Source of the DNA: JAGWRA01 sp035534615 | GTDB lineage: Bacteria; Acidobacteriota; Vicinamibacteria; Vicinamibacterales; CAVVIG01 | Direction of reading: 5' to 3' | Assembly: GCA_035534615.1 (NCBI GenBank) | Contig: DATLRO010000112.1 | Span: 1-64,000 of the forward strand | DNA: 64,000 nucleotides | Shown here: one piece after another, positions 44,392 through 53,062 of the stretch | Position numbering within the stretch: the first letter of the stretch is position 1 | How the letters are laid out: each line of letters opens with the position of its first letter | The notes under the pieces: generated by a model | What the model was told of the DNA's origin: nothing | What the model saw: only the letters and a program-made list of their open reading frames with translations | The model's database searches: none | Translations under genes and position numbers: made by a program

Positions 44392-44651
44392 ATGGCGCCT
44401 TCCAATCGGGCGGGTCGCCCCTCTCGACGTCAGCAACGCGCGTGCCGCATGTCCCGACCGGGCGCAGGCCGGCCAATGGCGGTTTCCTGGGCGCCTGGTG
44501 CGGTGTTGCGCGAATTTCTGCGCGCTGCGACGGGAGAGATCGACGCCGGTGCCGGCCATCCGCGGTGTCAACCTGGTACGCCTTGTGCTCCTGTCCGACT
44601 CGATGTCCGGCCGGCCATGGCGGCCGGCTGGGACCGGGGAGGCGGTGACCG

Positions 44652-45608
44652 ATGCGCGAAACATCCGGCGGGCCGGCGATTGTGACCGGAACGGCCAACA
44701 TCGACCTGGCCGAAGCTGTCGCCGGCGAGCTCGGGCAGCCGCTCGTAGCGCGGACGGTCGCCCGGTTTCCCGACGGCGAGCTGCACGTGGCGATCGAGGA
44801 AACGCTGCGCGGCCGCGACGTGTATCTCCTGCAGCCGACCGGGCCGCCGGCCGACGGCCACCTGATGGAACTCCTGTTCCTCGCCGATGCCTGCCGCCGG
44901 GCCGGTGCCGCGCGCCTGACCGCGGTCGTGCCGTACTTCGGCTACGCCCGGCAGGACCGCCGCGTGGGCGGCCGCCAGCCGGTCGGCGCCCGGGTGGTCG
45001 CCGACCTGCTCGGGACGGCGGCCCTGCACCGGATCGTGACGGTCGATCTGCACGCCTCGGCGGTGGAAGGTTTCTTCGCCACGCCGGCCGAGCATCTCAG
45101 CGCCGTGCCGCTGCTGGCCCGGGCGGTCGCACAGGCCGGCGTGCCGCCGGCCGAGGTGATCGTCGCGCCCGATCTCGGGGCGGTCAAGCTCGCCGAACGC
45201 TATGCGGCGATCCTGCAGCTGCCGATCGCGGTCGTCCACAAGATGCGCCTCAGCGGGACCGAAGTCAGGGTCCGCGCGCTCGTCGGCGACGTGAAGGGCA
45301 GGCGCCCGATCGTCATCGACGACATGATCAGCACGGGCGGGACGATCGAAGCGGCCGTCAAGGCGCTGATCGAGGCGGGCTCGACGCGGGAGATCTCCGT
45401 CGCCGCCACGCACGCGCTGTTCTCGGGAGGCGCGGTCGAGCGGCTGCAGGGACTGCCGATCGATCGGCTCGTCGTCACCGACAGCGTCCCCGGTCGCGAG
45501 GTTGCCTCCCTGCCGATCGAGCGGGTGACGCTGGCGCCGCTGCTCGCCGCCGCGATTCACCGGCTGCACCGCGACGACTCGCTGGCCGATCTCCTCAGCC
45601 GGGTCTGA
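44652..45608 (+). CDS. prs: ribose-phosphate pyrophosphokinase (PRPP synthetase) family
   Basis: 318-aa PRPP synthetase-like enzyme (ribose 5-phosphate plus ATP gives PRPP). Visible motifs: RFPDGELHVAIEETLRGRDV, YFGYARQDRR (ATP site), DLHASAVEGFF (signature; canonical versions read DLHAxQIQGFF), and the PRPP-binding loop VIDDMISTGGTIEAAV. Differences in the signature and the location outside a housekeeping context suggest a second, specialised paralogue. It converges on a phosphoribosyltransferase 16 bases away that would use PRPP. The ATG follows GGGGAGG. Confidence 0.88.
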   Translation: MRETSGGPAIVTGTANIDLAEAVAGELGQPLVARTVARFPDGELHVAIEETLRGRDVYLLQPTGPPADGHLMELLFLADACRRAGAARLTAVVPYFGYARQDRRVGGRQPVGARVVADLLGTAALHRIVTVDLHASAVEGFFATPAEHLSAVPLLARAVAQAGVPPAEVIVAPDLGAVKLAERYAAILQLPIAVVHKMRLSGTEVRVRALVGDVKGRRPIVIDDMISTGGTIEAAVKALIEAGSTREISVAATHALFSGGAVERLQGLPIDRLVVTDSVPGREVASLPIERVTLAPLLAAAIHRLHRDDSLADLLSRV

Positions 45609-45624
45609 TCTCCATCTCGCGAAG

Positions 45625-46281
45625 CTACTTCGCGGCCGCCCCAGGCTTGCGCGGCCGCGTGGCCTCCTGCAGGATGGCGCACACCTCCGCGTCATCGACC
45701 TGCGAGAAGTCCGCGAAGAACTGTCCAATCGCGGCAAAATCCACCGGCGTCGCCAGACAGATCACCTCGTCGGCCTCGGCGGCGATCCGGCGCACGGTTG
45801 ACGGAGGTGCGACCGCCGTCGCCGCCACGAGCTTCGCGGGCCCCTGCGCGCGCACCGCTCGCAACGCCGCAATCATCGTCGATCCGGTCGCAATGCCGTC
45901 GTCGACGACGATGGCGACGCGATCGGCGGGGGAAATCGGCGGGCGGACCGGCGTGTACATCGCCCGCCGCCGGCGCAGCACGTCCATCTGCTTCTCACGC
46001 TCCTGATCGATGTAGCTGCTGTCGACCCATCCCGCGGTGTCGGGGCCCAGGTAGGTGTGTCCCAGTTCGTCCACCGATCCGATGGCGAGCTCCGGATTGC
46101 CCGGGGCACCAAGCTTCCGGACCAGCACGACATCGAGATCGCCATGGAGCCGCTCCGCCAGGATCTGCGCCATCGGAACGGCGCCGCGCGGGATGGCGAG
46201 AATCAGCGGCCGGGCGTCGGCGTAGGCCTGCAGGCGTTCGGCGAGCTGGCGGGCCGCCTGGGCACGATTCTCGAACAGCAT
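45625..46281 (-). CDS. phosphoribosyltransferase
   Basis: 218-aa type I phosphoribosyltransferase that uses PRPP; the base or acceptor is unknown. It begins MLFENRAQAARQLAERL, then ILAIPRGAVPMAQILAERL, LVRKLGAPGNPELAIGSVDE, and the PRPP loop VAIVVDDGIATGSTMIAAL near residue 128. GGAG lies upstream of this ATG; a longer upstream reading is Arg/Pro-rich and non-coding in character. The family commonly pairs with dienelactone-hydrolase-like proteins, as here. Confidence 0.87.
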   Translation of the reverse strand: MLFENRAQAARQLAERLQAYADARPLILAIPRGAVPMAQILAERLHGDLDVVLVRKLGAPGNPELAIGSVDELGHTYLGPDTAGWVDSSYIDQEREKQMDVLRRRRAMYTPVRPPISPADRVAIVVDDGIATGSTMIAALRAVRAQGPAKLVAATAVAPPSTVRRIAAEADEVICLATPVDFAAIGQFFADFSQVDDAEVCAILQEATRPRKPGAAAK

Positions 46282-46580
46282 GAGGCACTCCAGTCCAGGA
46301 AGGATCGAAAGTGGGAGGTGCATCGATGGTGCCAGGCCCGGGTGCGGAGGAAGTCCGTTCGGGCGCCCGCGCGTGCGCCCGCTGCGCAGGCTGGCGCCGG
46401 GCGGCCGAAAGAATCCGGGCGGGCCCGCGGATTTTTCCGCTCCGCCCGCGGCCGCCGTTCGCGGCGCCGCCCGGGCGGTTTCCGCTGCCCGGCATCGTGA
46501 TTGCTCACGATCGCGACAGGCCGCGGGTCGTCTTGCGAGGCCGAGGGCCCGGCATGGAGCCGCGCCATCGCGCGTGGTCA
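46282..46580. other. intergenic region, no gene seen
   Basis: Nearly 300 bases between the phosphoribosyltransferase start and the end of the hexapeptide transferase gene, both leftward. It presumably contains the phosphoribosyltransferase promoter. Three open frames cross it, but all are Arg/Pro/Gly shadows. Confidence 0.35.
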
Positions 46581-47333
46581 TCAGTCGAGCCGTTCGACCG
46601 GGACGCCGACGTACGTCGCACCCGATTCGAGTCTGGAGAACTTCGGAACGAGGCTGAGCGCCCCGACCTGGCAACCGGCGCCTGCCTCGACGCCGATGTC
46701 GATGACGCTGCCGAGCCCGATGGTGACGTTGCGCGCGAGGCGGACCGGGGCGGTTCGGACGAGTCCGCGCTCCACGGTGTGGCCGGAGAGATGGACGTCG
46801 GCACCGATCACGACGTCGTCGCCGAATTCGAGCAGGTTGTAGTCACTCACCGAGAGCGTGTTGATGTAGACGCGACGGCCGAGCCGCGCGCCGCTCAGCC
46901 GCAGGTAAGCCGTCCAGATCGGTGAGCCGCGGAACAGCGGACCGGCGAACACGCGCACGATGTGCAGAGCGACCATGGATCGGGCCCAGCGCAGGACCGG
47001 CCAGTCGGCGTCGGCGATCCGCATTTCGGCGTCCGGCGGCGTCCGCCAGCCGAGCAGCCGGGTGGCGACCGCGGTCAGCAGCATCAGGGCCAGGGCGAAC
47101 AGGGTGTACGACGGCACCGCCGCCGCGCTGAAGGCGATCAGGCGGGCCACGAGGCTCCGCCCGGTCAGACGGATCAGATGTCTCCAGGCGAACGCCACGG
47201 GCAGGACGGCCAGCGTGCACACCATGAACTCGACGGCCAGAATCGTGACGACGGTCCAGGCAATTCGCCAGAAGGCGCCGCGATGCAGGCGGGCGGCCGG
47301 TGGAATCGTGTCGGGCGGCATGGCAGCACGCAA
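46581..47333 (-). CDS. membrane-anchored hexapeptide-repeat (left-handed beta-helix) acyltransferase
   Basis: 250-aa protein with two long hydrophobic segments (about 23-52 and 66-94), followed by a left-handed beta-helix. The hexapeptide repeats are clear in DDVVIGADVHLSGH and ARNVTIGLGSVIDIGVEAGA, ending with GATYVGVPVERLD. The arrangement resembles the C-terminal transferase part of Pls-type peptide synthetases, whose membrane and beta-helix modules alternate. It may acylate or modify a surface compound. An alternative start four codons in (MPPDTIPP) is possible. It is divergent from the alpha/beta hydrolase at 47442. Confidence 0.72.
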   Translation of the reverse strand: MRAAMPPDTIPPAARLHRGAFWRIAWTVVTILAVEFMVCTLAVLPVAFAWRHLIRLTGRSLVARLIAFSAAAVPSYTLFALALMLLTAVATRLLGWRTPPDAEMRIADADWPVLRWARSMVALHIVRVFAGPLFRGSPIWTAYLRLSGARLGRRVYINTLSVSDYNLLEFGDDVVIGADVHLSGHTVERGLVRTAPVRLARNVTIGLGSVIDIGVEAGAGCQVGALSLVPKFSRLESGATYVGVPVERLD

Positions 47334-47441
47334 GAGAGCTCGGACCGTGGGTCAGGAATACAAGGTGTATACCATCTCTCCCGGGTGCGCGTCCCGGTTG
47401 ACAGACTGGCGGCGCCGACGGAAGAGACAGGAGGCCTTTCG

Positions 47442-48236
47442 ATGGGAGTCGACGTACCGCTGAGGGGGGACCGGCCGGAAGCCTACGATCCGGCGCTGAC
47501 GGTGGACGGGACGGGACCGGCGGTCGTCCTGGTGCCCGGCATGGACGGCACGGGGCAACTGTTCTACCGGCAGACGCCCGGCCTGGCGCGGGTCGGTCGC
47601 GTGGCGACGTATGCCCTGCGCAACGAGGCGACCCGCATGGACGTCCTGGTGGCTGACCTCGGGCGCGTGATCGACATCGTCGCGCCGGTCGAGCGCCAGG
47701 TGGTGCTGGTCGGCGAATCGTTCGGCGGCACGCTGGCGCTCAGCTTCGCGATTGCCCGGCCCGAGCGGGTGCGCGCGCTGGTGATCCTGAACTCGTTCGC
47801 CCATTTCGCACCGCAGTTCCGCCTGCGCCTCGCCGTCTACGGCCTCAGCGTGATGCCGTGGGGGGCGATGTCGAGCGTCAGGCGGCTGACGGCGTTCCGG
47901 CTGCATTCGCCGCACACCCACCGGGAGGAGCTCCACCGCTTCATGGAGCTGACGGCCCGGACGAGCCGCGAAGGCTACATCAACCGGCTGAAGATCCTGA
48001 TGGAGTACGACGTGCGCGATCGCCTGCCGGACATCCGGTGTCCGACGCTGTTCCTGGCGTCGGAATTGGATCATCTCGTGCCGTCGGTGGACCAGGCCCG
48101 CGACATGGCGGCCCGCGTGCCCGGGGCGGTGGTGCGGGTACTGGCCGGCCACGGCCATATCTGTCTCATCGCGCCGGACGTCGACCTGGCGGAGATCCTC
48201 GGCGAGTGGGGAGGCGCCGAGCTGGGCGGGGCGTGA
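47442..48236 (+). CDS. alpha/beta hydrolase
   Basis: 264-aa alpha/beta hydrolase. Oxyanion loop VVLVPGMDGTGQLFYRQ, nucleophile Ser in VLVGESFGGTLALSFA, acid in LASELDHLVPSV, and catalytic His in LAGHGHICLIAPDVDLAE. The cap region contains FAHFAPQFRLRLAVYGLSVM. AGGAGG sits nine bases upstream of the ATG. Substrate unknown. It is divergent from the beta-helix transferase and convergent with the ABC exporter. Confidence 0.85.
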   Translation: MGVDVPLRGDRPEAYDPALTVDGTGPAVVLVPGMDGTGQLFYRQTPGLARVGRVATYALRNEATRMDVLVADLGRVIDIVAPVERQVVLVGESFGGTLALSFAIARPERVRALVILNSFAHFAPQFRLRLAVYGLSVMPWGAMSSVRRLTAFRLHSPHTHREELHRFMELTARTSREGYINRLKILMEYDVRDRLPDIRCPTLFLASELDHLVPSVDQARDMAARVPGAVVRVLAGHGHICLIAPDVDLAEILGEWGGAELGGA

Positions 48237-48259
48237 CCGCAGGGCGCGGCCGCGCGCGG

Positions 48260-49111
48260 CTATCGTCCCAGGCCCGGGTACAGATGGCCCGCGAGCACGG
48301 CGAGACCGGCCGTGACCCCGAGCAGCACGGCCAGATCGACGCCGATTCCGTACGCCGTGACTCCGCCGACGACCATCAGGGCGCGAAGGCCGTCGACCTG
48401 GTACGTGAGGGGATTCAGGCGCGACAGCACCTGCAGCCACCGGGGCATCATGCTCACGGGGTAGATCGCGTTGCTGGCAAAGAACAGCGGCATTGTCAGG
48501 ACCTGCCCGATGCCCATGAAGCGCTCCCGCGTCTTGACCAGGCAGGCGATGATCAGGGAGAAGATCGAGAAGAGGGCCGAGCCCAGCACGATGATCACGA
48601 CGACGCCCAGCAGCGCCTGGGGCTCCCACCGCAGCCTGACCCCCATCAGCACGACCAGCGCGTAGACGAGGATGGCCTGCGCCAGGCTTCTGATGCCGGC
48701 GGCCAGCGCCTTGCCGAGCACGAGCGCGACGCGGGGCGTCGGGCTCACGAGATATTTCTGCAGCACGCCGAGATCGCGCTCCCAGATGGCGGCGATGCCG
48801 AAGAAGATCGCCGTGAACAGCGCGCTCTGCGCGAGGATGCCGGGCGCCATGAAATCCAGGTACCGCAGCGGGCCGGTCGGGATGACGCGCGTCCGCGTGA
48901 AGACCTCGCCGAAGATCACGAGCCACAGGGCCGGCTGCACGGCCCGCGTGAACAGCTCGGTCGGATCGCGGCGCAGTTTCCAGACCTCGACCTGCGCGAC
49001 CGCCAGCGTCTTCCGGAGGGCGCTGGCCGCGCTAGCCCAGGCGCTTGGCCACGCGCCTGGCGCGGGCGGTGTCGCGATAGCTGCCGACGGCTTCGATGGT
49101 ATCGCCTGCAT
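48260..49111 (-). CDS. ABC-2 type transporter permease
   Basis: 283-aa ABC-2 membrane protein with six helices, of the DrrB/NodJ type that exports drugs, glycans or lipids. The LRRDPTELFTRAVQPALWL start of the domain, MAPGILAQSALFTAIFFGIA and SNAIYPVSMMPRWLQVLSRL are characteristic. The first 80 bases overlap the ATPase gene in another frame. Cargo is unknown. Confidence 0.88.
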   Translation of the reverse strand: MQAIPSKPSAAIATPPAPGAWPSAWASAASALRKTLAVAQVEVWKLRRDPTELFTRAVQPALWLVIFGEVFTRTRVIPTGPLRYLDFMAPGILAQSALFTAIFFGIAAIWERDLGVLQKYLVSPTPRVALVLGKALAAGIRSLAQAILVYALVVLMGVRLRWEPQALLGVVVIIVLGSALFSIFSLIIACLVKTRERFMGIGQVLTMPLFFASNAIYPVSMMPRWLQVLSRLNPLTYQVDGLRALMVVGGVTAYGIGVDLAVLLGVTAGLAVLAGHLYPGLGR

Positions 49112-49859
49112 AGTGGATGAAGACGTCGTCGAGCGACGCCTGTGGATCGTGGAGCGACGCCTTGAGATCCGCCGGGGTGCCCAGGGCTGCCAGGCCCCCG
49201 CGATGGATGATGGCGACGCGATGACACAGCGATTCGGCTTCTTCCATCAGGTGCGTGGTGAGAAAGAGGGTCGTGCCGAAGTCGTCCCGGAGGCGCACCA
49301 GGCAGTCCCACACGGTCTTCCGCGCCATCGGATCGAGGCCGACGGTCGGCTCGTCGAGGAACAGCACGCGCGGACGATGCAGCATCGCCTGCGCGATCTC
49401 GAGACGACGGATCATGCCGCCCGAGTAGTGCTGCACGAGCCGGTCGGCCGACGCCTCGAGGCCCATGAGGGACAACGCGTCCAGCACGCGCTGGCGGCGC
49501 TCGCGCCGCCTGACGTCGTACAGGCTGGCCGATATGAGCAGATTCTGTCTGCCGGTCAGCTCGGAGTCGGCCGAGACCATCTGCGGGACGTAGCCGATGA
49601 CCCGCCGTACGGCCGCAGCCTGGCGGACGAGATCGAAGCCGTCGACCTGCGCCGTGCCTTCGGTCGGCGGCTGCAGCGTGACGAGCATGCGGATGAGCGT
49701 GCTCTTGCCGGCGCCGTTGGGACCGACGAGCCCGAAGACCTCGCCGGCCTCGACCGCCAGATCGACATGGTCGACCGCGGTCAGCGCCCCGTACCGGCAG
49801 GTCAGCGCCTCGGTGCGGAGAATGGCGGACGCGGCCGGCGTCGGCGCTTGATCTCCCAC
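49032..49859 (-). CDS. ABC transporter ATP-binding protein (DrrA type)
   Basis: 275-aa ABC ATPase. Walker A GLVGPNGAGKSTLIRML, Q-loop YVPQMVSADSELTGRQN, signature YSGGMIRRLEIAQAM, Walker B VLFLDEPTVGLD, H-loop LTTHLMEEAESL. A C-terminal extension (VFIHYAGDTIEAVGSYRD) is typical of drug and antibiotic exporters. It overlaps the permease gene by 80 bases and is transcribed first. Confidence 0.92.
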   Translation of the reverse strand: MGDQAPTPAASAILRTEALTCRYGALTAVDHVDLAVEAGEVFGLVGPNGAGKSTLIRMLVTLQPPTEGTAQVDGFDLVRQAAAVRRVIGYVPQMVSADSELTGRQNLLISASLYDVRRRERRQRVLDALSLMGLEASADRLVQHYSGGMIRRLEIAQAMLHRPRVLFLDEPTVGLDPMARKTVWDCLVRLRDDFGTTLFLTTHLMEEAESLCHRVAIIHRGGLAALGTPADLKASLHDPQASLDDVFIHYAGDTIEAVGSYRDTARARRVAKRLG

Positions 49860-49990
49860 ATCGGTGTACTACGAACGATCTCGCCGGCCCGTTGACCGGG
49901 TCAACGGATTCGTCTGAGCCGCAAAGGGACGAGGGGCAGTCCGGGTACCGCGGCCAATCGGCTCGAGATGCGGCGCGGCCTCCGGCCGGC

Positions 49991-50284
49991 TCACTCGCGG
50001 ACGGCGGTCTTCCGGTGGTGCCGGACGGGCGTTACCTCGCCGGCGCGAAGCGGTCTGGGCGACGCGTTCCATTCCGTCAGCCGCACGTAGCGGCCAGCCG
50101 GTGTGCGAATCAGGAAGCGACGGGCCATCAGTTCGTGCAGCAGACTGGTGCAGGTGTCGGCGTCGAGCCCCAGGAAACGCTGCGCCTGTTCCCGTGTGAG
50201 GCTGAGTCCCGGCATCTCGAGATATTCACTGCGGATCCGCTGAAGCAGGTCGTCGGTCGTGAGCGTCGAAGGCGGGTGTCGCAT
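49991..50284 (-). CDS. small winged-helix-like protein, 97 aa
   Basis: It begins MRHPPSTLTTDDLLQRIRSE, then SLTREQAQRFLGLDADTCTS and LLHELMARRFLIRTPAGRYV. The helix-turn-helix followed by a short beta hairpin is the layout of a small winged helix in which the last helix and wing bind DNA or a partner. I do not recognise a named family; similar short proteins are common in Acidobacteriota and Proteobacteria. It is a candidate local regulator of the stress island. Confidence 0.55.
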   Translation of the reverse strand: MRHPPSTLTTDDLLQRIRSEYLEMPGLSLTREQAQRFLGLDADTCTSLLHELMARRFLIRTPAGRYVRLTEWNASPRPLRAGEVTPVRHHRKTAVRE

Positions 50285-50317
50285 GGCGTCCTCATAGACC
50301 GCCTGGCGGTGAACGAT

Positions 50318-50596
50318 TCACGGCTGGGATTCGTCGAGTCGTCTCGCGGCGCGGCCGCCGGCGCCCGTCCGTTCCGGCAGATCCAGGCACCGATATGTCG
50401 GCCCGCTCATGGCGGCCCAGACGCGCACGCCCGTGCGCGCGGTCCACCTGCGGGCCGCCTCGACGGCTTCGTCGTAGCCCGGGTAGCGCACCTGCGGCAG
50501 ACCGGATGACACGGCCACCGTGTACGCGCGGGGGACTTTCGGGTCGGGTGCGATGATCAGATCGCCGTCGTGGGGCGCCGGCAGATCAGTCGCCAT
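50318..50596 (-). CDS. small hypothetical protein, 92 aa (paralogue of 52792-53055)
   Basis: It begins MATDLPAPHDGDLIIAPDPK, then PRAYTVAVSSGLPQVRYPGY, then DEAVEAARRWTARTGVRVWA and a CLDL strand. The pattern of Gly-Asp, hydrophobic strand, Tyr-containing strand, a helix rich in Ala/Arg, and a final strand is shared with the protein at 52792, so they are likely paralogues. The helix and strands recall DUF2188-like small folds. Function unknown. A longer N-terminus is possible, but this ATG starts the conserved part. Confidence 0.5.
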   Translation of the reverse strand: MATDLPAPHDGDLIIAPDPKVPRAYTVAVSSGLPQVRYPGYDEAVEAARRWTARTGVRVWAAMSGPTYRCLDLPERTGAGGRAARRLDESQP

Positions 50597-50802
50597 CACT
50601 GGAGTCCCTGGCTGACGAGTCTGTTCAGCATACCCCATTGATTCGACTCCGGTCAGGCCGGGTCTCGAATTCGTGTGAAGCCCGCCCGCTCGGCATCGGG
50701 CGTGCCGGCGCTGCGCCGGATGCCGCCTGCGTCCGCCGCCCGAACCTTCAGAAACATACCCCTGATATTGGACCGCTTAGGGCCCGCCATGGTTTGCTCG
50801 CG

Positions 50803-51837
50803 TCACCGCCTCGACCGGTCCCGCGGCGACTCAGGCGCAAACGCGGCCTCGAGCACGCCGGCGAGGTGGACGGCCGCTGTCGCCAGCTGGCGGCTGACGA
50901 CCGGGAGGCTGGCGGCCTCGTAACGCCGGCCGATGGACTCGTGCAGCCCGGCCAGCCGGTGTCCGACGTCATGGTTGCCCGCACACGACTCCAGGACGCT
51001 CGCCGGCTCGAGCGGCACCGCCCGTGGCAGCTTCCCGTACGCGATCGTTTTCGCCAGTTCGTTCGCCGCCCGGCTCCATGCGACGACGACGGCTGTGGAC
51101 GGCACCAGCGGGGACGCCCGGGCTGCTGTCTCGGTGCGTGCGAGCCAGGCGGCGAGCGCGGCCGGCGTCGCCAGGCGGTGCCGCTGCATCAACGTCCGGA
51201 TCAGGTCGACATCCCACACGCCGTGCAGGTTGGGCCGGAAGCTGGAAAGCGGTCCTTCCTCCGGCGGCGTCCCCTCGTACCGCACCGGCAGGCAGTTGCC
51301 TCCCCGATCGCCGTTCGTGATGTCGTGCAGCGGCTGCTCGATGTCTCCCACGAAGTGAATCAGGTACCGCAACGCGTCGGCGCGGCGCCGGGTGCCGGCA
51401 TGCGACGTCAGGATCCGGAACTGCGTGAGGATGGCGTCGACGACACACCGGCCGTCGGGACAGTAGCGCCGGTAGTCCGCGTGCGCGGCATCGACCGTCC
51501 GGGGAAAGTCGATGAAGTGCCACGGTGCCGTCTCCGGCTCGACGCTGCGCTCATCGTCGGCCCAGGTGGAGGCGTCGGCAAGCGGGTCGGTGTCGGGAGG
51601 GCAGAAGCGGCGCAGCGACCGGTCGATGGGGGCGGCCGCCAGCAGCGCCTTCACGCGGCTCGCGGTCTGCGGATCGAGCAGCCGTTCGGCGAGCCGCGCG
51701 ATCGCCTGATGGCCCTCGCAACCCCAGGCCAGCGCCGGCCGGGCGCCTGCGGCGGACAGCAGCAGTGCCGCGAAAAGGACGCGAACGACGCGCGCGCCGC
51801 GCGATCTCCCTGTCTCCCGGGATGGCTGACCGTGCAT
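50803..51837 (-). CDS. secreted S1/P1-type nuclease
   Basis: 344-aa zinc-dependent nuclease that cleaves single-stranded nucleic acid or 3'-nucleotides. The signal peptide ends at ALA, leaving Trp as mature residue 1 (WGCEGHQAIARLAERLL), as in the family, where Trp1 is a zinc ligand. Further ligand motifs: WHFIDFP, YLIHFVGDIEQPLHDITNGD and NLHGVWDVDLI. It is full length. A role in scavenging phosphate or nucleotides outside the cell fits the nearby PRPP genes, but that is inference. Divergent from osmC. Confidence 0.9.
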   Translation of the reverse strand: MHGQPSRETGRSRGARVVRVLFAALLLSAAGARPALAWGCEGHQAIARLAERLLDPQTASRVKALLAAAPIDRSLRRFCPPDTDPLADASTWADDERSVEPETAPWHFIDFPRTVDAAHADYRRYCPDGRCVVDAILTQFRILTSHAGTRRRADALRYLIHFVGDIEQPLHDITNGDRGGNCLPVRYEGTPPEEGPLSSFRPNLHGVWDVDLIRTLMQRHRLATPAALAAWLARTETAARASPLVPSTAVVVAWSRAANELAKTIAYGKLPRAVPLEPASVLESCAGNHDVGHRLAGLHESIGRRYEAASLPVVSRQLATAAVHLAGVLEAAFAPESPRDRSRR

Positions 51838-52027
51838 GGCACCTCCGGCTCGAATGCGTCGAAGTCAGGCGACTTCCGCATCTTCGCCCGGCCGCGGCCC
51901 GGCCGCAACCAGGATTGACGGATGGCGGGGCATGAAGAAACCGGTGGCCGGCGCGCGCCGCGCGGATGGATAATCAGCGGCGATGGTGAAACGATCGGAC
52001 AGGTGTCGGGAGACAGGAGGAGACGTC

Positions 52028-52453
52028 ATGCAGCGCAAAGGATCGGCGATCTGGCAGGGCGGGTTGAAGGACGGCAGGGGTTCGCTGTCGACCGACAGCG
52101 GAGTCCTCAGACAGACGCCGTACTCGTTCAGCACGCGATTCGAGAACGGCGTCGGGACCAATCCCGAAGAGCTGCTCGCTGCGGCGCATGCGGGCTGTTT
52201 CACCATGGCGCTGTCGGTGCAGCTCGGTCAGGCCGGCCTGACCGCCACCCGGCTCGAGACGACGGCGACCGTGACGCTCGAGAAGGTCCAGGACGCGTTT
52301 GCAATCACGAAGAGCCATCTCGATCTGGTCGCGCAGGTCCCGGGGGCGGATAAGGCGAAGTTCGACGCCGCCGTGCGAGCCGCCGAGACGGGATGCCCGG
52401 TGTCCAGGCTGTTCAAGGCCGAGATCAGCGTCACCGCCCGCCTCGAATCGTGA
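52028..52453 (+). CDS. osmC: OsmC-family peroxiredoxin
   Basis: 141-aa OsmC protein that detoxifies organic hydroperoxides using two Cys: the peroxidatic one in AAHAGCFTMALSVQL and the resolving one in ETGCPVSRLFKAEI. It begins MQRKGSAIWQGGLKDGRGSL, with AGGAGGAG upstream of this ATG. Length and motif spacing are normal. A longer upstream frame exists but lacks coding character. Divergent from the S1/P1 nuclease. Confidence 0.93.
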   Translation: MQRKGSAIWQGGLKDGRGSLSTDSGVLRQTPYSFSTRFENGVGTNPEELLAAAHAGCFTMALSVQLGQAGLTATRLETTATVTLEKVQDAFAITKSHLDLVAQVPGADKAKFDAAVRAAETGCPVSRLFKAEISVTARLES

Positions 52454-52791
52454 TCGTGCCGGTGGGGTTGGCCGCGGGCGGATCGGCCGGTCAAAACGGC
52501 CAGTAACTTCTACCCGCACCTCCCAGGAGTACACGCCGATCCGCCATCGGCGGCCTCCCGCCCGACGGGCGGAGGGCCCGTGCGAAATGGAGCGTTCCCT
52601 CCAGCGCCAGCCTGTCTGCGCGCGGGAGCGGAATGGCGCCGGGGGCGGGGATCGACTGGCGCGGTTCTTGGTTAGATGACGTGAGGACGTGCCGGGCCTG
52701 CCGGCGGTGAGTGGGCGAGACACGACGTCCGCCGCGCCCGCCCCGGGCAGATGCTCCGTTTCCCGGACCCGTCCGGCGCGCCACAACAGCC
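52454..52791. other. intergenic region with a hairpin after osmC
   Basis: About 340 bases. A hairpin at about 52554-52575 (CCTC-C-CGCCCG-A-CGGGCG-GAGG, one bulge, no T-run) may terminate osmC. A shorter GGCCG/CGGCC stem lies just after osmC, near 52483-52501. No gene is convincing until the small protein at 52792. Confidence 0.35.
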
Positions 52792-53055
52792 ATGCTCATC
52801 GACGCCACGTCTCCGGCCGATCCGGCCGCCGCCCCGACCGGGCCGCGACCGGGCGATGTGATCGTGCAACCGATGGATGATGCGCCGCTCGTGTACGGGC
52901 TCGGGGTGTATCCGTGCGCGCTGCAGCAGGCGTGCGGCACGTACGAGCAGGCCGTCTGTCACGGCATCCGACTCGCGCATCGCTTTGCCGTGGCGCTCTG
53001 GCGCCAGCATCCGGACGGCACGCTCCTCCTGCTCGCCTGGGGACGGGTTATGTAA
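52792..53055 (+). CDS. small hypothetical protein, 87 aa (paralogue of 50318-50596)
   Basis: After a Pro/Ala-rich start, GPRPGDVIVQPMDDAPLVYG and TYEQAVCHGIRLAHRFAVAL, then WRQHPDGTLLLLAWGR, give the same strand, helix, strand pattern as the protein at 50318. The family is not named here. There is no signal peptide. It converges on the VWFA gene seven bases away. The start is uncertain because the upstream sequence stays open. Confidence 0.5.
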   Translation: MLIDATSPADPAAAPTGPRPGDVIVQPMDDAPLVYGLGVYPCALQQACGTYEQAVCHGIRLAHRFAVALWRQHPDGTLLLLAWGRVM

Positions 53056-53062
53056 CGGACTG

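Noticed and set aside
41840..46006. 1388-codon rightward open frame across the kinase, hydrolase and PRPP region.
   Set aside because: It overlaps four well-supported genes in other frames and has shadow composition.
47398..47426. TTGACA ahead of the alpha/beta hydrolase.
   Set aside because: No acceptable -10 at the right distance.
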